Of a stretch of 64,000 nt of DNA, positions 42,201 through 53,590 are shown piece by piece (within the stretch, counting starts at the first letter, position 1; every line of letters starts with the position of its first letter). The translations under genes were made by a program, and so were the position numbers. The notes beneath the pieces were generated by a model. It was not told the DNA's origin, searched no databases, and worked only from the letters and a program-made list of their open reading frames with translations. The DNA is from Tubiluchus corallicola (taxonomy: Eukaryota > Priapulida > Priapulimorpha > Priapulimorphida > Tubiluchidae), in NCBI GenBank assembly GCA_030141605.1, contig JAQGDQ010000485.1, positions 104,412 through 168,411 of the forward strand, in the 5' to 3' direction.

Positions 42201-45200
42201 TTGCGTTCAAAATTTTCTAATTGCTATTGTTTACCTAAAATAATTAACCATTCAAGTAATAATAAACTTCAAAACTTGCGTAAACTTATTCTCAAATTGG
42301 TGTTTCTGTTATGTAGTAATTTTTGGATGCTACTGATGCAAAAACATTGTAACAAAATCACAGATTCCATTAATAATCGATTAGCTGATCATTAGATAGA
42401 CTGATTAAATCACGTTTGTGCGTTTTACCAATTTCTGTTACAAAGGCATATGACATATAAGTTTACTGTCTCTCTTTATGTATGCCACATAAGTGAATTT
42501 ACTGATTTTGTACTGAACACATTAAAATTCACTTTAAATACTTCTCTCCTAAGTGAATTTACTGATTTTGTACTGAACACATTAAAATTCACGTTAAATA
42601 CTTCTCTCCTAAGTGAATTTACTGATTTTGTACTGAACGCATTAAAATTCGCTTTAAATACTTCTCTCCTAAGTGGTATTTTGGGTGTTTGTGCAAAAAT
42701 TTGACGATACTACACTATACTGTCACAGATTAATACTCGAGTTCGGCGAGACGAGCCCAAAGCTTGGGAAATATGCTTGTAATGCTGTCACACAATAGAC
42801 TTGTAGTGGGGCGTAAGCCATTTTTAACCAATTTAGCCGAGTTCCACGACCAGCACCTGAGGTCCTTGAATTTGGCGTGGCAAGTCGCAAATTTCGACGG
42901 TGCGCCCAAGCGGAAAATCAGCCCGTGATTCGTGCGCAAGATATGTGAGGAATGTTGTACCCAGCACGCTTGTAGGTGCGCAAACCTGAATAAAACGCTG
43001 AAATTCAGTGAGACTGCTGCTAATTCCGCTGATTCGACAATTTTTATATCTATGGAGATATTTCTTGCAATGTTACCGCACTATTTTTTGAAGATGAACT
43101 TTTAAATGCATAATTGGTATTCTTAATTTATATTTAGTTAGCATAGAAAACAGTAAGCTTACCAACATGTGGGGAATTTGCGCCCCCTTCTCATAGGGTT
43201 GCCCTTCGGCACTCTCCCCACCGCCACACAGTTGTGCAAGATTAGAATTCCATCACCCGCCCTCTTCATATCATATTACTCCGCGAGGATGAGTTTATTT
43301 TTAGTGTGTTGCTGCTGCTGGCTGCATGTTGCGGTAGCTGCAATGCGCCGACTGCTAAACTATAGGCTGGCCTTATTGGGAGTGGACTTATTGGCTTCCT
43401 TCAGCATAAGATGGCCTGTCATGTTATTTGGCTTCAACTGGAACATTTTATCTTTCACTGTAGCATTGTGCGATTTCTTAGCACGGAATTTGACGGCAAA
43501 ATAAAATTTGTTGACGTGAATCTTGATTGGGGTTCGTCTTATTTCATTTTGTTTATTTTAGCTGTCGCCGGGGGTCGCTTTGCAGAAATAATTTATTATT
43601 GTTGTGATTTTGTCGGTTCTTCAACCGTCTTCTGGGTTAATTATAACGAATTGAAACCCGTCTGCTCGCCCCCACGTGGCCAAAAATATACCTATTCGTC
43701 TAGCGCTTTTGATAAAAATGAATGAGAATATGACACCATATCTCACTTAAAGTAAAAGACCCTATTTTTTGTTTTGCTTACTCGTTTTGTCTGTGTTCGT
43801 AGTGTATCAAGTGTGAAACCTGCTCGCCGAAAAACTTAGTTCTGGGAATGATGCTCTAAGCATTGGGCTAATTTCAAGATATCTCTTCACTGCTCTTCGA
43901 TTTTCACCGTTGGCAACTTGCCAAGACCATTGCAATGACGTCACAAGTGGAATTGATCTCTAACTGCTTAGTCCTACTTTCCCCTGCACATTATTATATC
44001 GCATCACCATTACTAGGCAATATAGACTTAGCTTGTGTTTGGGTTCGCTCGCTGGCATGGTTCCAAGTATACCAGTAATCAATATATTTCCTAATTAACT
44101 GTTCTGCCATGGATATATGAGTGTGTTGGCATAACCTAGTTCGATTGCATACCGAGGCTCTGGTGTAGTATAGATCGTTAGTTTCCAGTGCATCGAAATA
44201 TTTTGGTTTGTTTATTTTGACGACGGTATTGCAGATCGGGCAAGGTGATGATGCAATGAGCAGCAATTCTTAAAAGACTCTAGCGTTACTTAGCATTCTC
44301 CCCGTTAATGTTTTTTACGTTATTAAAACTTTGGCTAACGAAAGCTAATTTTCCAACAGCTGCTGTCAATTTTATTTTTAAACGAAGCCCTGTCATGAAT
44401 CTGAGCATGAGAAACCTATTGATGGTAAGCTTTGTGAAAGCGGCTTTTGTCATGCTTTCACAGAGATGGGCTTCACGAAGATTTCACTTGGAAATTCTGG
44501 CAGAAAAAATGGAATTTCGTTTGGAAACGGATTGTCGCTGTTACGCAAAAAATTAAGCTTCAAAAATTCTTTAAGAAAATTTTTTAAGCAGTAAATCAGA
44601 TTTATCTTCCGACATTCACGTTTTTGCGAAGTTAGCGTACAATGTTTAAATCACCTAGGGACAAAAGAACATTAATATTAATATGGAAGATCATTTGATT
44701 GATTGGTTAAGTCTGGTACGGGGGGGGACACGGTGATCCAAAAATTCTTTTTTAAAAAATGTTACTTGGCTAGTAAATCAGATTTATCGTCCGACATTCA
44801 CGTTTTTGTTGAGTTAACGTACAATGTTTAAATCACCTAGGGACAAAAGAACATTAATATTAATATGGAAGATCATTTGATTGATTAGTTACGTCTGGCA
44901 CGGGGAACACGGTGACCTCGTTTTCGTGCCAGTGATAGACTCGTATCGATTGTACAGTTCCCGCTCTCCCAGGGTTGCTTAGATACTGATCTGCACGGCA
45001 GCTTCCTCATCTTCTGGCATGCCAGGAGGCAGAGAAGCTAATAAATTGACGTGGCTGACCAGTCAGCATGATACCGGAAACTGAGACCTTAATTGAGCCA
45101 TCAAGTATGCAACTGAGTAACTAGGCATGATTTGATGTGTGCCTAGATAGAGAGAGCAAACAGCTTTTGCACAACATTGCCTAGCACACACACTGACAGA

Positions 45201-46550
45201 TAGGATTATCTGTTCACTTAATATAAAAACTAATTAATGCATAATAGTGTGCCTTCGAAGCGATGTAAATGTATTTTAGTACGTAACTAATCTTAATAAG
45301 CCTTTTCACAGTTTCGTAGTGCGCATGCGCATTTGCTGCAGGTCAAAGGTTAAGTGTACTACAGCAACGCGTTTTCGTGCAACCGTCATGTGACATGTGG
45401 GTAAAGCAAAACCGTTTGTCGCATCAGTTTTGTCACTTCAGTTCTAGCTAGCTGTTAAAAATGTTAATATGGCAGCAGCATGCTTTGTCTAGTGCACTTA
45501 ACCTTTGACCCTTCACGATCATCAGCAATCGCTGGAACTGTGAAAAGGCTTGTAAAAATGCAACATCAATGTTAAAAACTATCATTGCCTTTGGTCGTGG
45601 TTGTCATTGTCTTTTTTTATTTCAGGTACTAGGGTGTACTCACCACCTGAGTGGATCAAGCATAGCCGCTACCAAGCACGCAGTGCCACCGTGTGGTCGC
45701 TCGGCGTACTACTGTTTGATATGGTGTGCGGCGACATTCCATTTGAAGAAGATGCCAAGATAGTCAAGGGTGATCTAGTCTACAGAGGCCATCCATCACC
45801 AGGTAGGACATTGTTTTTGTCATTGTTTGATTTTGGTTGTCATTGTTCAAAATTAGTTTCCCATTGTCTAAAGTCTGACTACCCTTGTCAAATGAGATGT
45901 TCTCTATTATTTAAAATGCATATATATTTGCTCAAAATCAGCCCATAAGGATCTAAAATGGCTCTTTTTTGGATTATTTTTGCCAATTCCAGCACTCTGC
46001 GGTGGATTTTGGACATTCCATGTTCCGGGTTGTTGGCAAACATGCTGGTGTAAGCGATATTTCCGCAAGGCTGCCATTTAATTTGGAAATCCAGGCTTTT
46101 ACAAATAACAGTCCGCCTTAGCAGCCAGGTCAAGTTTCGAAAAACTACTTGAAGTTGTTGTTCAAACGAATGTGCTGATGGTGCAACTTGAGAACTTTAA
46201 CTCATTGCATTTCAAAAGCAGAACAACTTTGCAAATAAAAGCTGCAGTTGTTGATCTTTTTTCAGCCGTAATTTTGTTAAAATTAATTTCGGTCTCGAGC
46301 ACTGAATGTTTTTGTCTAAAATCATGCGTTTTTTTTTACGTTTGCAGAAGTCAAAGATCTGGTTGGCAAATGTCTGAGCCTATCTCCTCAAGAACGACCA
46401 ACTCTTGAGGATATCCTTGTACATCCGTGGATGAAAGGGAAGACGAGTGAGCCTTCGAGTTCCCTGCGACGGACCTGCACTCACCGCTCTCTGGACCAGT
46501 CCTCCACGAGCAGTTCGGAGAGTTTATGACGAAGTTGCAGCTCTCGTAGC
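39146..46550 (+). CDS. PIM-family serine/threonine kinase, five coding exons
   Basis: Joined exons 39146-39230, 39385-39548, 39683-40046, 45626-45802 and 46348-46550 give 993 nt, or 330 residues. PIM kinases are small, constitutively active cytoplasmic/nuclear kinases. Key elements: N-terminus MLGKRINNL like vertebrate PIM1; Gly loop [13 protein letters not shown] (48-59); Lys71 in AIKH; helix-C Glu92; hinge ERPENVQ (123-129) with the PIM-specific Pro; HGD at 167-169 with catalytic Asp169 and Asn174; DFG at 188-190; SPPEW at 210-214; HPWM at 289-292. Every junction is GT-AG and keeps frame. An in-frame TGA lies 9 nt upstream of the ATG. Oddity: HRD reads HGD. The 5.6-kb third intron is repeat-rich. 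Confidence 0.93.
39385..39548 (+). CDS. pim coding exon 2
   Basis: Acceptor TTTTCTTGCAG; donor GTAAAT. Encodes the glycine loop and the ATP-anchoring Lys71; ends in phase 0 at residue 83. Confidence 0.9.
39683..40046 (+). CDS. pim coding exon 3
   Basis: Acceptor TTGTATTTCAG; donor GTAAGT. Encodes helix C through the start of the activation segment, including hinge, HGD and DFG. Confidence 0.93.
40047..42490. other. pim intron 3, 5' part
   Basis: AT-rich. A CAGGGAAGGACCATAGGGTC string near 41217 may be a small repeat end, and a (CT)n run lies at 41810-41836. No exon detected. Confidence 0.5.
42491..42676 (+). repeat. 60-bp tandem repeat, three copies, in pim intron 3
   Basis: Units begin AAGTGAATTTACTGATTTTG and end CTTCTCTCCT, nearly identical. 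Because 60 is a multiple of three, they read as a 20-residue peptide repeat, but there is no gene context. Confidence 0.95.
42677..44561. other. pim intron 3, middle part
   Basis: Several ORFs of 70-110 codons (for example 43169-43504 plus) without domain signatures. 42730-42960 is more GC-rich and could be transposon-derived, family unknown. Confidence 0.4.
44562..44917 (+). repeat. Tandem duplication of about 178 bp in pim intron 3
   Basis: Copies 44562-44739 and 44740-44917 share long identical stretches (ACATTCACGTTTTTG, AATCACCTAGGGACAAAAGA, ATATGGAAGATCATTTGATT) and the CACGGTGA end. Confidence 0.92.
45301..45548. mobile_element. Palindromic MITE in pim intron 3
   Basis: Terminal inverted repeats CCTTTTCACAGTT and AACTGTGAAAAGG, with a second inverted pair inside (TCAAAGGTTAAGTG and CACTTAACCTTTGA). 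It ends 77 bp before exon 4. It contains GCGCATGCGC. Confidence 0.65.
45626..45802 (+). CDS. pim coding exon 4
   Basis: Acceptor TTTTATTTCAG; donor GTAGGA. Encodes TRVYSPPEW and the F-G helices. Confidence 0.92.
46348..46550 (+). CDS. pim coding exon 5
   Basis: Acceptor TTACGTTTGCAG. Encodes the C-lobe end ([14 protein letters not shown]) and a C-terminal tail of about 38 residues, stop TAG at 46548-46550. Confidence 0.88.
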
Positions 46551-47821
46551 ACCTTCATCGTGATAATAGTACAACTGTGTCACTCGTGTCCAAGAGTCGT
46601 AGCCAAACTGCGGACAGCGTCTTGTCCGTCAACATATCATCGACGCTGCGGACACTTGAAAGCTAGGAATTGCAGCACAGGGTAGCAACCTTTGTTCTGT
46701 CTGGTGTCTGGATTGTGTGTGCGTGTGTATGCATCACATTGACAAGGTTATCGCCTACTGTTTTGTGTGCGAACTCACTATCATTGACAACAGACATGCT
46801 GTGTGCAACATGAACAATGCAATGTGTACAAAGACGTTTCTGATCCATGCATATACCGCTATGCAGACTATGATCGTCAAGTCCCGATGCACCAATCACA
46901 TGGTGCTTGAACCAAATATACTTTATTTAATAGGAAATCTTCAATATGTAAATATTGTACATGTTATTTATTTCCTTTTTTGTGTTGAAGTTGTGATTGT
47001 TGTGTGCAAGGGCTGCTAATAATGTTTCATTCCAACTGTAAGGACTGTCTCAGCTGGGCGCAGCAATTATTATTACGTATTATTTCAGTAACAGCAAAAT
47101 TGTTCAGCACCAGACTACCACTGACAGCTCGCGTAGTAACCGTTTGTTGTTACGTTTTATTTTAGTCCCGAAGTTTACGAAATTGTTGATTAGTCAATTG
47201 AAATTTTGAAGTTCGTTTGATCCTTACGGATATTTGTCAGTTGGATGTCGTGATGTTTGTTTGTTTGTTTGTTGTTGTTGTTGATTTAATACGGTACGTA
47301 TGTATAATGTTGGTTTGAATTTGCTCTGGTTAAACAGTAAGTAGCTTAGTGTACCATTGTACTGCCATTGTATATGTAATGTAGCTATAATGCAAGTGAA
47401 TTTCTCTGGTGTTGCGCAGTTCTGCGGCTATAACGATTGTTAAGCTCAACTTAGAAATGCTTATAGATAGCGTACTTTTGTTCTGAGGTTTACCGAAATT
47501 CAACTGCGCACTTGTGGCATGTAAAATTAAGCATTTTTACCTGCATTCGAAGTTATGTTTTTTACCACAGCTTAGATTTTTTTTGGAAGTTTTTGTGTTT
47601 CTCGTGAAACTGTTACGTATTATTTCCGTAGCAGCAAAAATGTTTAGCTCTAAGCTGCCACTGTTACCTCTCACTGTAGTCAGTCGCTGCTATTTATAAT
47701 TTTATGAAATTGTTGAATGGTTTAGTTGCTTTAGTAATCACTTATTGACTAAGATCATTTCACCATATGGTCTAGTAGTTTAGTATTTTTCCATGCACAA
47801 AGAGTGTTTTTTATTCTACTG

Positions 47822-48088
47822 CACTGTAGCGCCTACTTTGCTTTGCTGTTGACATGCTTCCTCCTGATTGGACGTCGTTAAAATTCCTGCATTCTCATTG
47901 GACGAGGCCTCACTGTAGCGCCTACTTTGCTTTGCTGTTGACATGCTTCCTCCTGATTGGACGTCGTTAAATTTCCTGCATTCTCATTGGACGAGGCCTC
48001 ACTGTAGCGCCTACTTTGCTTTGCTGTTGACATGCTTCCTCCTGATTGGACGTCGTTAAATTTCCTGCATTCTCATTGGACGAGGCCT
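47822..48088 (+). repeat. 89-bp tandem repeat, three copies
   Basis: Exact period of 89 bp with only a couple of differences. Each unit has two ATTGGACG motifs (inverted CCAAT), so six occur in 267 bp. It falls inside the probable pim 3' UTR. Confidence 0.96.
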
Positions 48089-48757
48089 ACTGAATTTTAG
48101 GCCTGTACGAGTTGTTTTATTCGACGCGTTTAGCTAATTAAGCGATGATATTAGGCAATTGGATAATGTGGTGTCATTTAGCATTGATAGAATTGTTCTG
48201 CAAGCTCCCCTTCCGTTGAGCATTGTATGTATTGTCATTGTGTATGCTGTCTGCCAGTACTTTTTACTACTACTGTGTGTGCTATTACTATTAGTATTGC
48301 TTCCATTGTTCTTTTGCATAGGTTGTCACATTATTATACATGTATGTTATCATAGTTAACCTTAGTAGTTAATTCTTGGTAGTCATTTGATCGATCGATT
48401 ACAAAGCAAAGCATTATTTAAGTATTAACATTTCTTCTTGAAAAGGAATTTGATTCTGTGTATGCCTCCAGGCATAACTATTTGCGCATGATCACTAATC
48501 AATCGGTAATTGTGCAGTCGTGGTAATGCACGACGATGCACTTACTTGAAAGGTTAATACTAATGCTTTGTAAACTTATTATCTACACCGATTTGTCAGT
48601 GATCAGTAATCGATCGATTTACCTGACCGTTAGTGTGGTGGAATCGTAGAATTAGTTTGCATCTTCTTTTTTTCTGGAGTTAGGATTGCTAACCCAAAAT
48701 CGTGGACTAAGACCCTGTTTTTTGTATATAAAGGTCTAAGATGGCTTGTATTTTTTT

Positions 48758-48789
48758 AATAAAATGTAAAAATGTGTGTGAACAATAAA
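48758..48789 (+). terminator. Poly(A) signals for pim
   Basis: AATAAA at 48758-48763 and again at 48784-48789, the first good pair after the stop codon. Confidence 0.55.
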
Positions 48790-48965
48790 TTTGTATTCGT
48801 GAATTTAATGGTTTTGTTATTATAGCTCCTTGCAGATTTGTTTAGCAACGTCTAGTAGAAGATTATTGCAGTAAACCAAATATCAGTTCACGTGACATAG
48901 AATTGTTATGCATGTAGTTATGAATTTGCAAAACGACAAAAACAACAAAAAATATTGAGTTCAAA

Positions 48966-49530
48966 TCCACTAGGCAAAAAAATCAATAAGAACCAGGTTC
49001 AGTTAATCAAAAAATAGCACTAAAGAAGTTGGTCAAAATCCACTAGGCAAAAATCAATAAGAACCAGGTTCAGCTGATCAAAATATAGTACTAAAGAAGT
49101 TGGTCAAAATCCACTACACAAAAAATCAATAAGAACCAGCTTCAGCTGATCAAAAAATAGTACTAAAGAAGTTGGTCCAAATCCACTACACAACAAATCA
49201 ATAAGAACCAGGTTCAGCTGATCAAAAAATAGTACTAAAGAAGTTGGTCAAAATCCACTACACAAAAAATCAATACGAACCAGGTTCAGCTGATCAAAAA
49301 ATAGTACTAAAGAAGTTGGTCCAAATCCACTAGTCAGAAAATCAATAAGAACCAGCTTCAGCTGATCAAAATATAGTACTAAAGAAGTTGGCCAAAATCC
49401 ACTACACAAAAAATCAATAAGAACCAGGTTCAGCTGATCAAAAAATAGTACTAAAGAAGTTGGTCCAAATCCACTAGTCAGAAAATCAATAAAAGCCAGT
49501 TTCAGTTGATCAAAAAATTAGTGCTAAAGA
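48966..49530 (+). repeat. 72-bp minisatellite, about 8 copies
   Basis: Units contain CAATAAGAACCAGGTTCAGC and TAGTACTAAAGAAGTTGGTC. The same unit occurs at 56803-57028, and AGTTCACGTGACATAGAATT beside this array matches AGTTCACATGACATAGAATT beside the other. The arrays are therefore parts of one larger dispersed element. Confidence 0.95.
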
Positions 49531-50122
49531 AGTTAACCAGTTTAAAACAAAAAAAAACTCAAATGTGGCACTAAGTACTCTTTATGATTTCGAACTACGG
49601 GAGCCTCCTTGACAGAAGCGGTCATACCATGTTAAAGCCTACAATGATTTTTAACTAGTATAGGTCTTACTGTGGCCTGGCAGTGACTAGTATAGGTCTT
49701 ACTGTGGCCTGGCAGTGACTAATGAAGAACGTCTACAGCTGTAGTGTGCCATTAGTTGTCTTTCATTGATGTTTTCATTATTTTCACACAGAAAGTTACT
49801 CTATTACATCGCAAGGGAAAGATTTTTGTGAATGGTGCTCTATGATCTGTACATCATCAGCCGGTAGATTGCTTCCGGTTTAGCTTCCGGTTTCCGTCGG
49901 GGGTGATAATTCTGCTGTATCACGCGTGAAGTAAACACGTATCAGAATTACATACGTATATAATCTACACAAATGGCATACTTGCATACGTGAGCTGGTG
50001 CATCACTAATGTATATGAAAAAAATTAAATGGTTAGTTGCGTGTTGTGTTTGAACGCTCACCCATAAGCGTTAGCAGGTCTGACCGGCACGTAGTTAGAT
50101 TTCTAGGCAAGAACTCAAATTT
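49531..50122. other. Intergenic
   Basis: A 31-bp direct duplication (ACTAGTATAGGTCTTACTGT and following) at about 49656-49718. No gene. Confidence 0.6.
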
Positions 50123-50130
50123 TATAGCAG

Positions 50131-50275
50131 CAGGGCCTATTTCAGAGGGGGGAAGTGGGGATACTTCCCCGGGGGACTCGCACCAAGGTAACTTTTTTTA
50201 GCTTTATGCGAACATACTGCGATATGCGATACTCCTCTCTCCCTCCCCCTCTCTCCCTCTCCCCCCTCTCTCTCT

Positions 50276-50357
<82 letters not shown>

Positions 50358-50624
50358 CTGCACGCGCGCCGTTTGCCAGTATTGACAAGTATTAAGGACT
50401 GGTCTTGAGAATAAAGCAGTTTTTCTTTCAATAATTCTTTCCTTTAACAACTGTATAACTCCATATTTTCTCTCCGAAAATGCTTCTCCGACGTTCTAGC
50501 AGTTCAAAAAATTTTTGGGCGCCAACCATGGTGGCGCCCGCTCCCCGGCGCTTCGCCCCCCCCCCCTGAGGGGGCCTCACGCGCCCCACTTCCTCGGGCC
50601 TCGCTTAAGCGGAAATAGGCCCTG
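50131..50624 (+). mobile_element. hAT MITE with internal CT microsatellite, copy 1
   Basis: Termini CAGGGCCTATTTC and GAAATAGGCCCTG with an exact 8-bp duplication TATAGCAG (50123-50130 and 50625-50632). The interior contains a (CT)n run of about 90 bp at the position where copy 2 carries (GA)n in inverted orientation. Confidence 0.92.
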
Positions 50625-50639
50625 TATAGCAGTACTGGG

Positions 50640-51292
50640 TTTGTAGCAGTATTGGTTATGTACGTGGATTTTTGAAAAGCAGGAAAAGTTCAAGCAAGAG
50701 AAAGAACAACAGCTAGGCTATACAGTCTTTCAGTCTGGTATGCTAGCCTTTAACCATTGAAGTTAAACAACAAAACCTGATGTACAATGAATATAATAAG
50801 GCCTACACTACAGATAAATAATTGTAAAGTTATATAATTTTTAGAAAACGCTTGATAATACAAGAGCCATGGAAAGTGACCTGTTAACAACAACTTTTTT
50901 CATTACACTTCCACTGAACACAAAAACTGATCTGTTCACACGGCGATCAGACGCTGAGCACGTGCCTGGAGCTTAATTGGAAATAAAACAACCATTTAAA
51001 ATAATTGCAGGAGGCTTCATTACAATGGAGACTGAGAGACTGAATATATATATAGATAGTTTCTATCTGATATGAAATGCATCAGTCTTAAATATTCGTA
51101 CATTAATATTTTCTAACCGTATTTTCTACTAATGTCTAATGTAATCTTGTAGTAAAACTTGTCAGCTTGTGTAGTTATAGTCTATTCTTACCGTAAATGT
51201 TCTTGTAAATAGTGTATAAAGTCTGTTGTGGTGAGGATCCTAAATCATGTTGTTCAAACTATCTGATCCAATCCTATAATAAATTATGTTTA
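50640..51292. other. Intergenic, nothing recognised
   Basis: AT-rich, no supported feature. Confidence 0.4.
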
Positions 51293-52010
51293 AACTAAAT
51301 TAAATAGCAATGTAGGCCTGTTTTAACTAACTGTGACAACAACAGTTAGCAGTACGAGCAAGAAAACACCTAACACCCAGAACAGGCCTAAATTAAATAG
51401 CAATGTAGGCCTGTTTTAACTAACTGTGACAACAGCAGTTAGCAGTACGAGCAAGAGAACACCTAACACCCAGAACAGGCCTAAATTAAATAGCAATGTA
51501 GGCCTGTTTTAACTAACTGTGACAACAGCAGTTAGCAGTACGAGCAAGAGAACACCTAACACCCAGAACAGGCCTAAATTAAATAGCAATGTAGGCCTGT
51601 TTTAACTAACTGTGACAACAGCAGTTAGCAGTACGAGCAAGAGAACACCTAACACCCAGAACAGGCCTAAATTAAATAGCAATGTAGGCCTGTAGGCCTG
51701 TTTTAACTAACTGTGACAACAACAGTTAACAGTACGGGTAAGAGAACACCTAACACCCAGAACAGGCCTAAACTAAATAGCAATGTAGGCCTGTTTTAAC
51801 TAACTGTGACAACAACAGTTAGCAGTACGAGCAAGAGAACACCTAACACCCAGAACAGGCCTAAATTAAATAGCAATGTAGGCCTGTTTTAACTAACTGT
51901 GACAACAGCAGTTAGCAGTACGAGCAAGAGAACACCTAACACCCAGAACAGGCCTAAACTAAATAGCAATGTAGGCCTGTTTTAACTAACTGTGACAACA
52001 ACAGTTAGCA
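51293..52010 (+). repeat. 93-bp minisatellite, about 7.7 copies
   Basis: Units contain TAGCAATGTAGGCCTGTTTT and CAGTACGAGCAAGAGAACAC. One unit has a 10-bp internal duplication (GTAGGCCTGTAGGCCTG). Each unit ends AACAGGCCT and starts with AGGCCTGTT, giving short inverted repeats. Confidence 0.95.
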
Positions 52011-52014
52011 GGCG

Positions 52015-53335
52015 TTTTAAATCAACGTGGCGCTTCAATTTCCTTAAAACAATCGATGCACATTTCATTGCTATCTTGGTTGCCATTACAAAAATAAAAT
52101 TCTAAAATTCCGAGCTTCAGTTGTCCTGCACGACATTTGATATTGATTTCACGGCGTCTAGACGAATTTCAATCCCGCCTTAAGACAACGGTGAAACGGG
52201 CATCGCGAACATCAAGTAATGCAACAAGAATTGAACGCCATTTGCGCGCATGCGCCGTTGAGACATTGATTGAACAAATTCAACACGAAATTCTGAAAAA
52301 TTGGCTACTCAAAGAACTGAGCAGACGTTACGTAAGGTAAAGATGCTCCCGATAGTTGATTCCATTGTAAGACATAATTCAAATATAGGCCTAGGAATAT
52401 ATGGTCCGTAAATACAGGGTGTCCAAAAAATCGTTCCCCCAAATTAACTCGTTACTCTGTATCCCGGTAGAGGCATTTGTAAAAGTGGCCCACACTATCG
52501 CGTAACCCGGTTTGTCCTCTTTCTAAAGACCCAAGAATTTTCTTCCAACATCATCAATAATCGCCTCTAATCAGGACGTTTTTATACGCCGCGCAGGAAA
52601 TGTCACTACCAGGACAAAAGGGCTACAGGTTGGTTTTAGAAACTGTTTTTTCTGAAGCGAATGGCTAAAATATATATATAATCTTTATTTGACATAAAAA
52701 ATCGATATTCATAACTATAAAAGCATAAAAGAACATCGCAGCATGAGAGGAAAATTCACACAACTGTTAAAGGCAAATGCGTCCAGTGCAAACTAAAAAC
52801 TACTGTGCCAAAAATTTAAAACAAAAATATACATTATAATATTACACCGAAATTATAAAATATATTGTAGGATCTTTCTATAGACTCATCATCGGCATTT
52901 ACCGCTCACAAATTAGTGGCTTAAAGTTTGGCAAAAATGGCAAAGAAAAACAGTGCATTACCAAACCCTTGAGGGCTCTCAGAGTTCCAGGTTCCCACAT
53001 GCCTTACGATCCCCCCAAATCGCGAAACATCATCTGATTATTCTTTTAACATCATTTTTCAACAACTAAATCTAAATCGTGTTTTAATAGAACGTATTTA
53101 ATCCAGGTCACAAATAATTGCAATTTCACTGTTCTTTATGAAACACCATCCGTCTTTATTTAGCTCTCTAGCATTTTCTGTTTTTACTATAATCTATAGA
53201 ACGGTTTATTAATGGTGACGCGATGTATTTTTCTTGTTTTTTTGTGTTAAGTACTTATTATAATTCTGAGTTTTACTGACCAAGAAGTTTTTCAGCTGCA
53301 CGCGATATAGTGTATATTTAATAGCTGTTTTCTCC
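52015..53335. other. Intergenic
   Basis: A 67-codon ORF (52137-52340) is Arg-rich but unrecognised. ACAGGGTGTCCAAAAAATCG at about 52416 resembles transposon ends, but no partner terminus was found. Confidence 0.35.
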
Positions 53336-53339
53336 GTCA

Positions 53340-53405
53340 TCCGCCTCCCCCCTCTCTCTCTCACTCTCATCTCATTCCCCGCCCTCTCTCTGTTTCTCTC
53401 TCTCT

Positions 53406-53475
<70 letters not shown>

Positions 53476-53590
53476 CCTCTCCCCCTCTCTCTTTCTCTCT
53501 CTCATCTCCATCCCCCTCTCTCTCTCTCTTTCTGTTTCTTTCTCTCGCTCTCCTCTATCTCTCTCACTCACTCACTCTCTTTGCGGCAAG
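53340..53590. repeat. (CT)n microsatellite
   Basis: Interrupted CT tract with a pure core at 53406-53464. ORFs across it are not genes. Confidence 0.97.

Larger units (their letters stand above)
46551..48810 (+). other. pim 3' UTR
   Basis: No other gene intervenes before two AATAAA signals at 48758-48763 and 48784-48789, so a 3' UTR of about 2.25 kb is likely. TGTATATA at 48723 matches a Pumilio-type element. ORFs on either strand lack domains. Confidence 0.55.

Noticed and set aside
42450-42704. 84-codon ORF with a 20-residue peptide repeat
   Set aside because: Product of a 60-bp tandem repeat within a pim intron; no start context or splice signals.
43169-43504. 111-codon ORF in pim intron 3
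   Set aside because: No domain, conserved motif or splice evidence; length is compatible with chance.
52410-52440. Transposon end ACAGGGTGTCC
   Set aside because: No matching inverted terminus found nearby, so not listed as an element.
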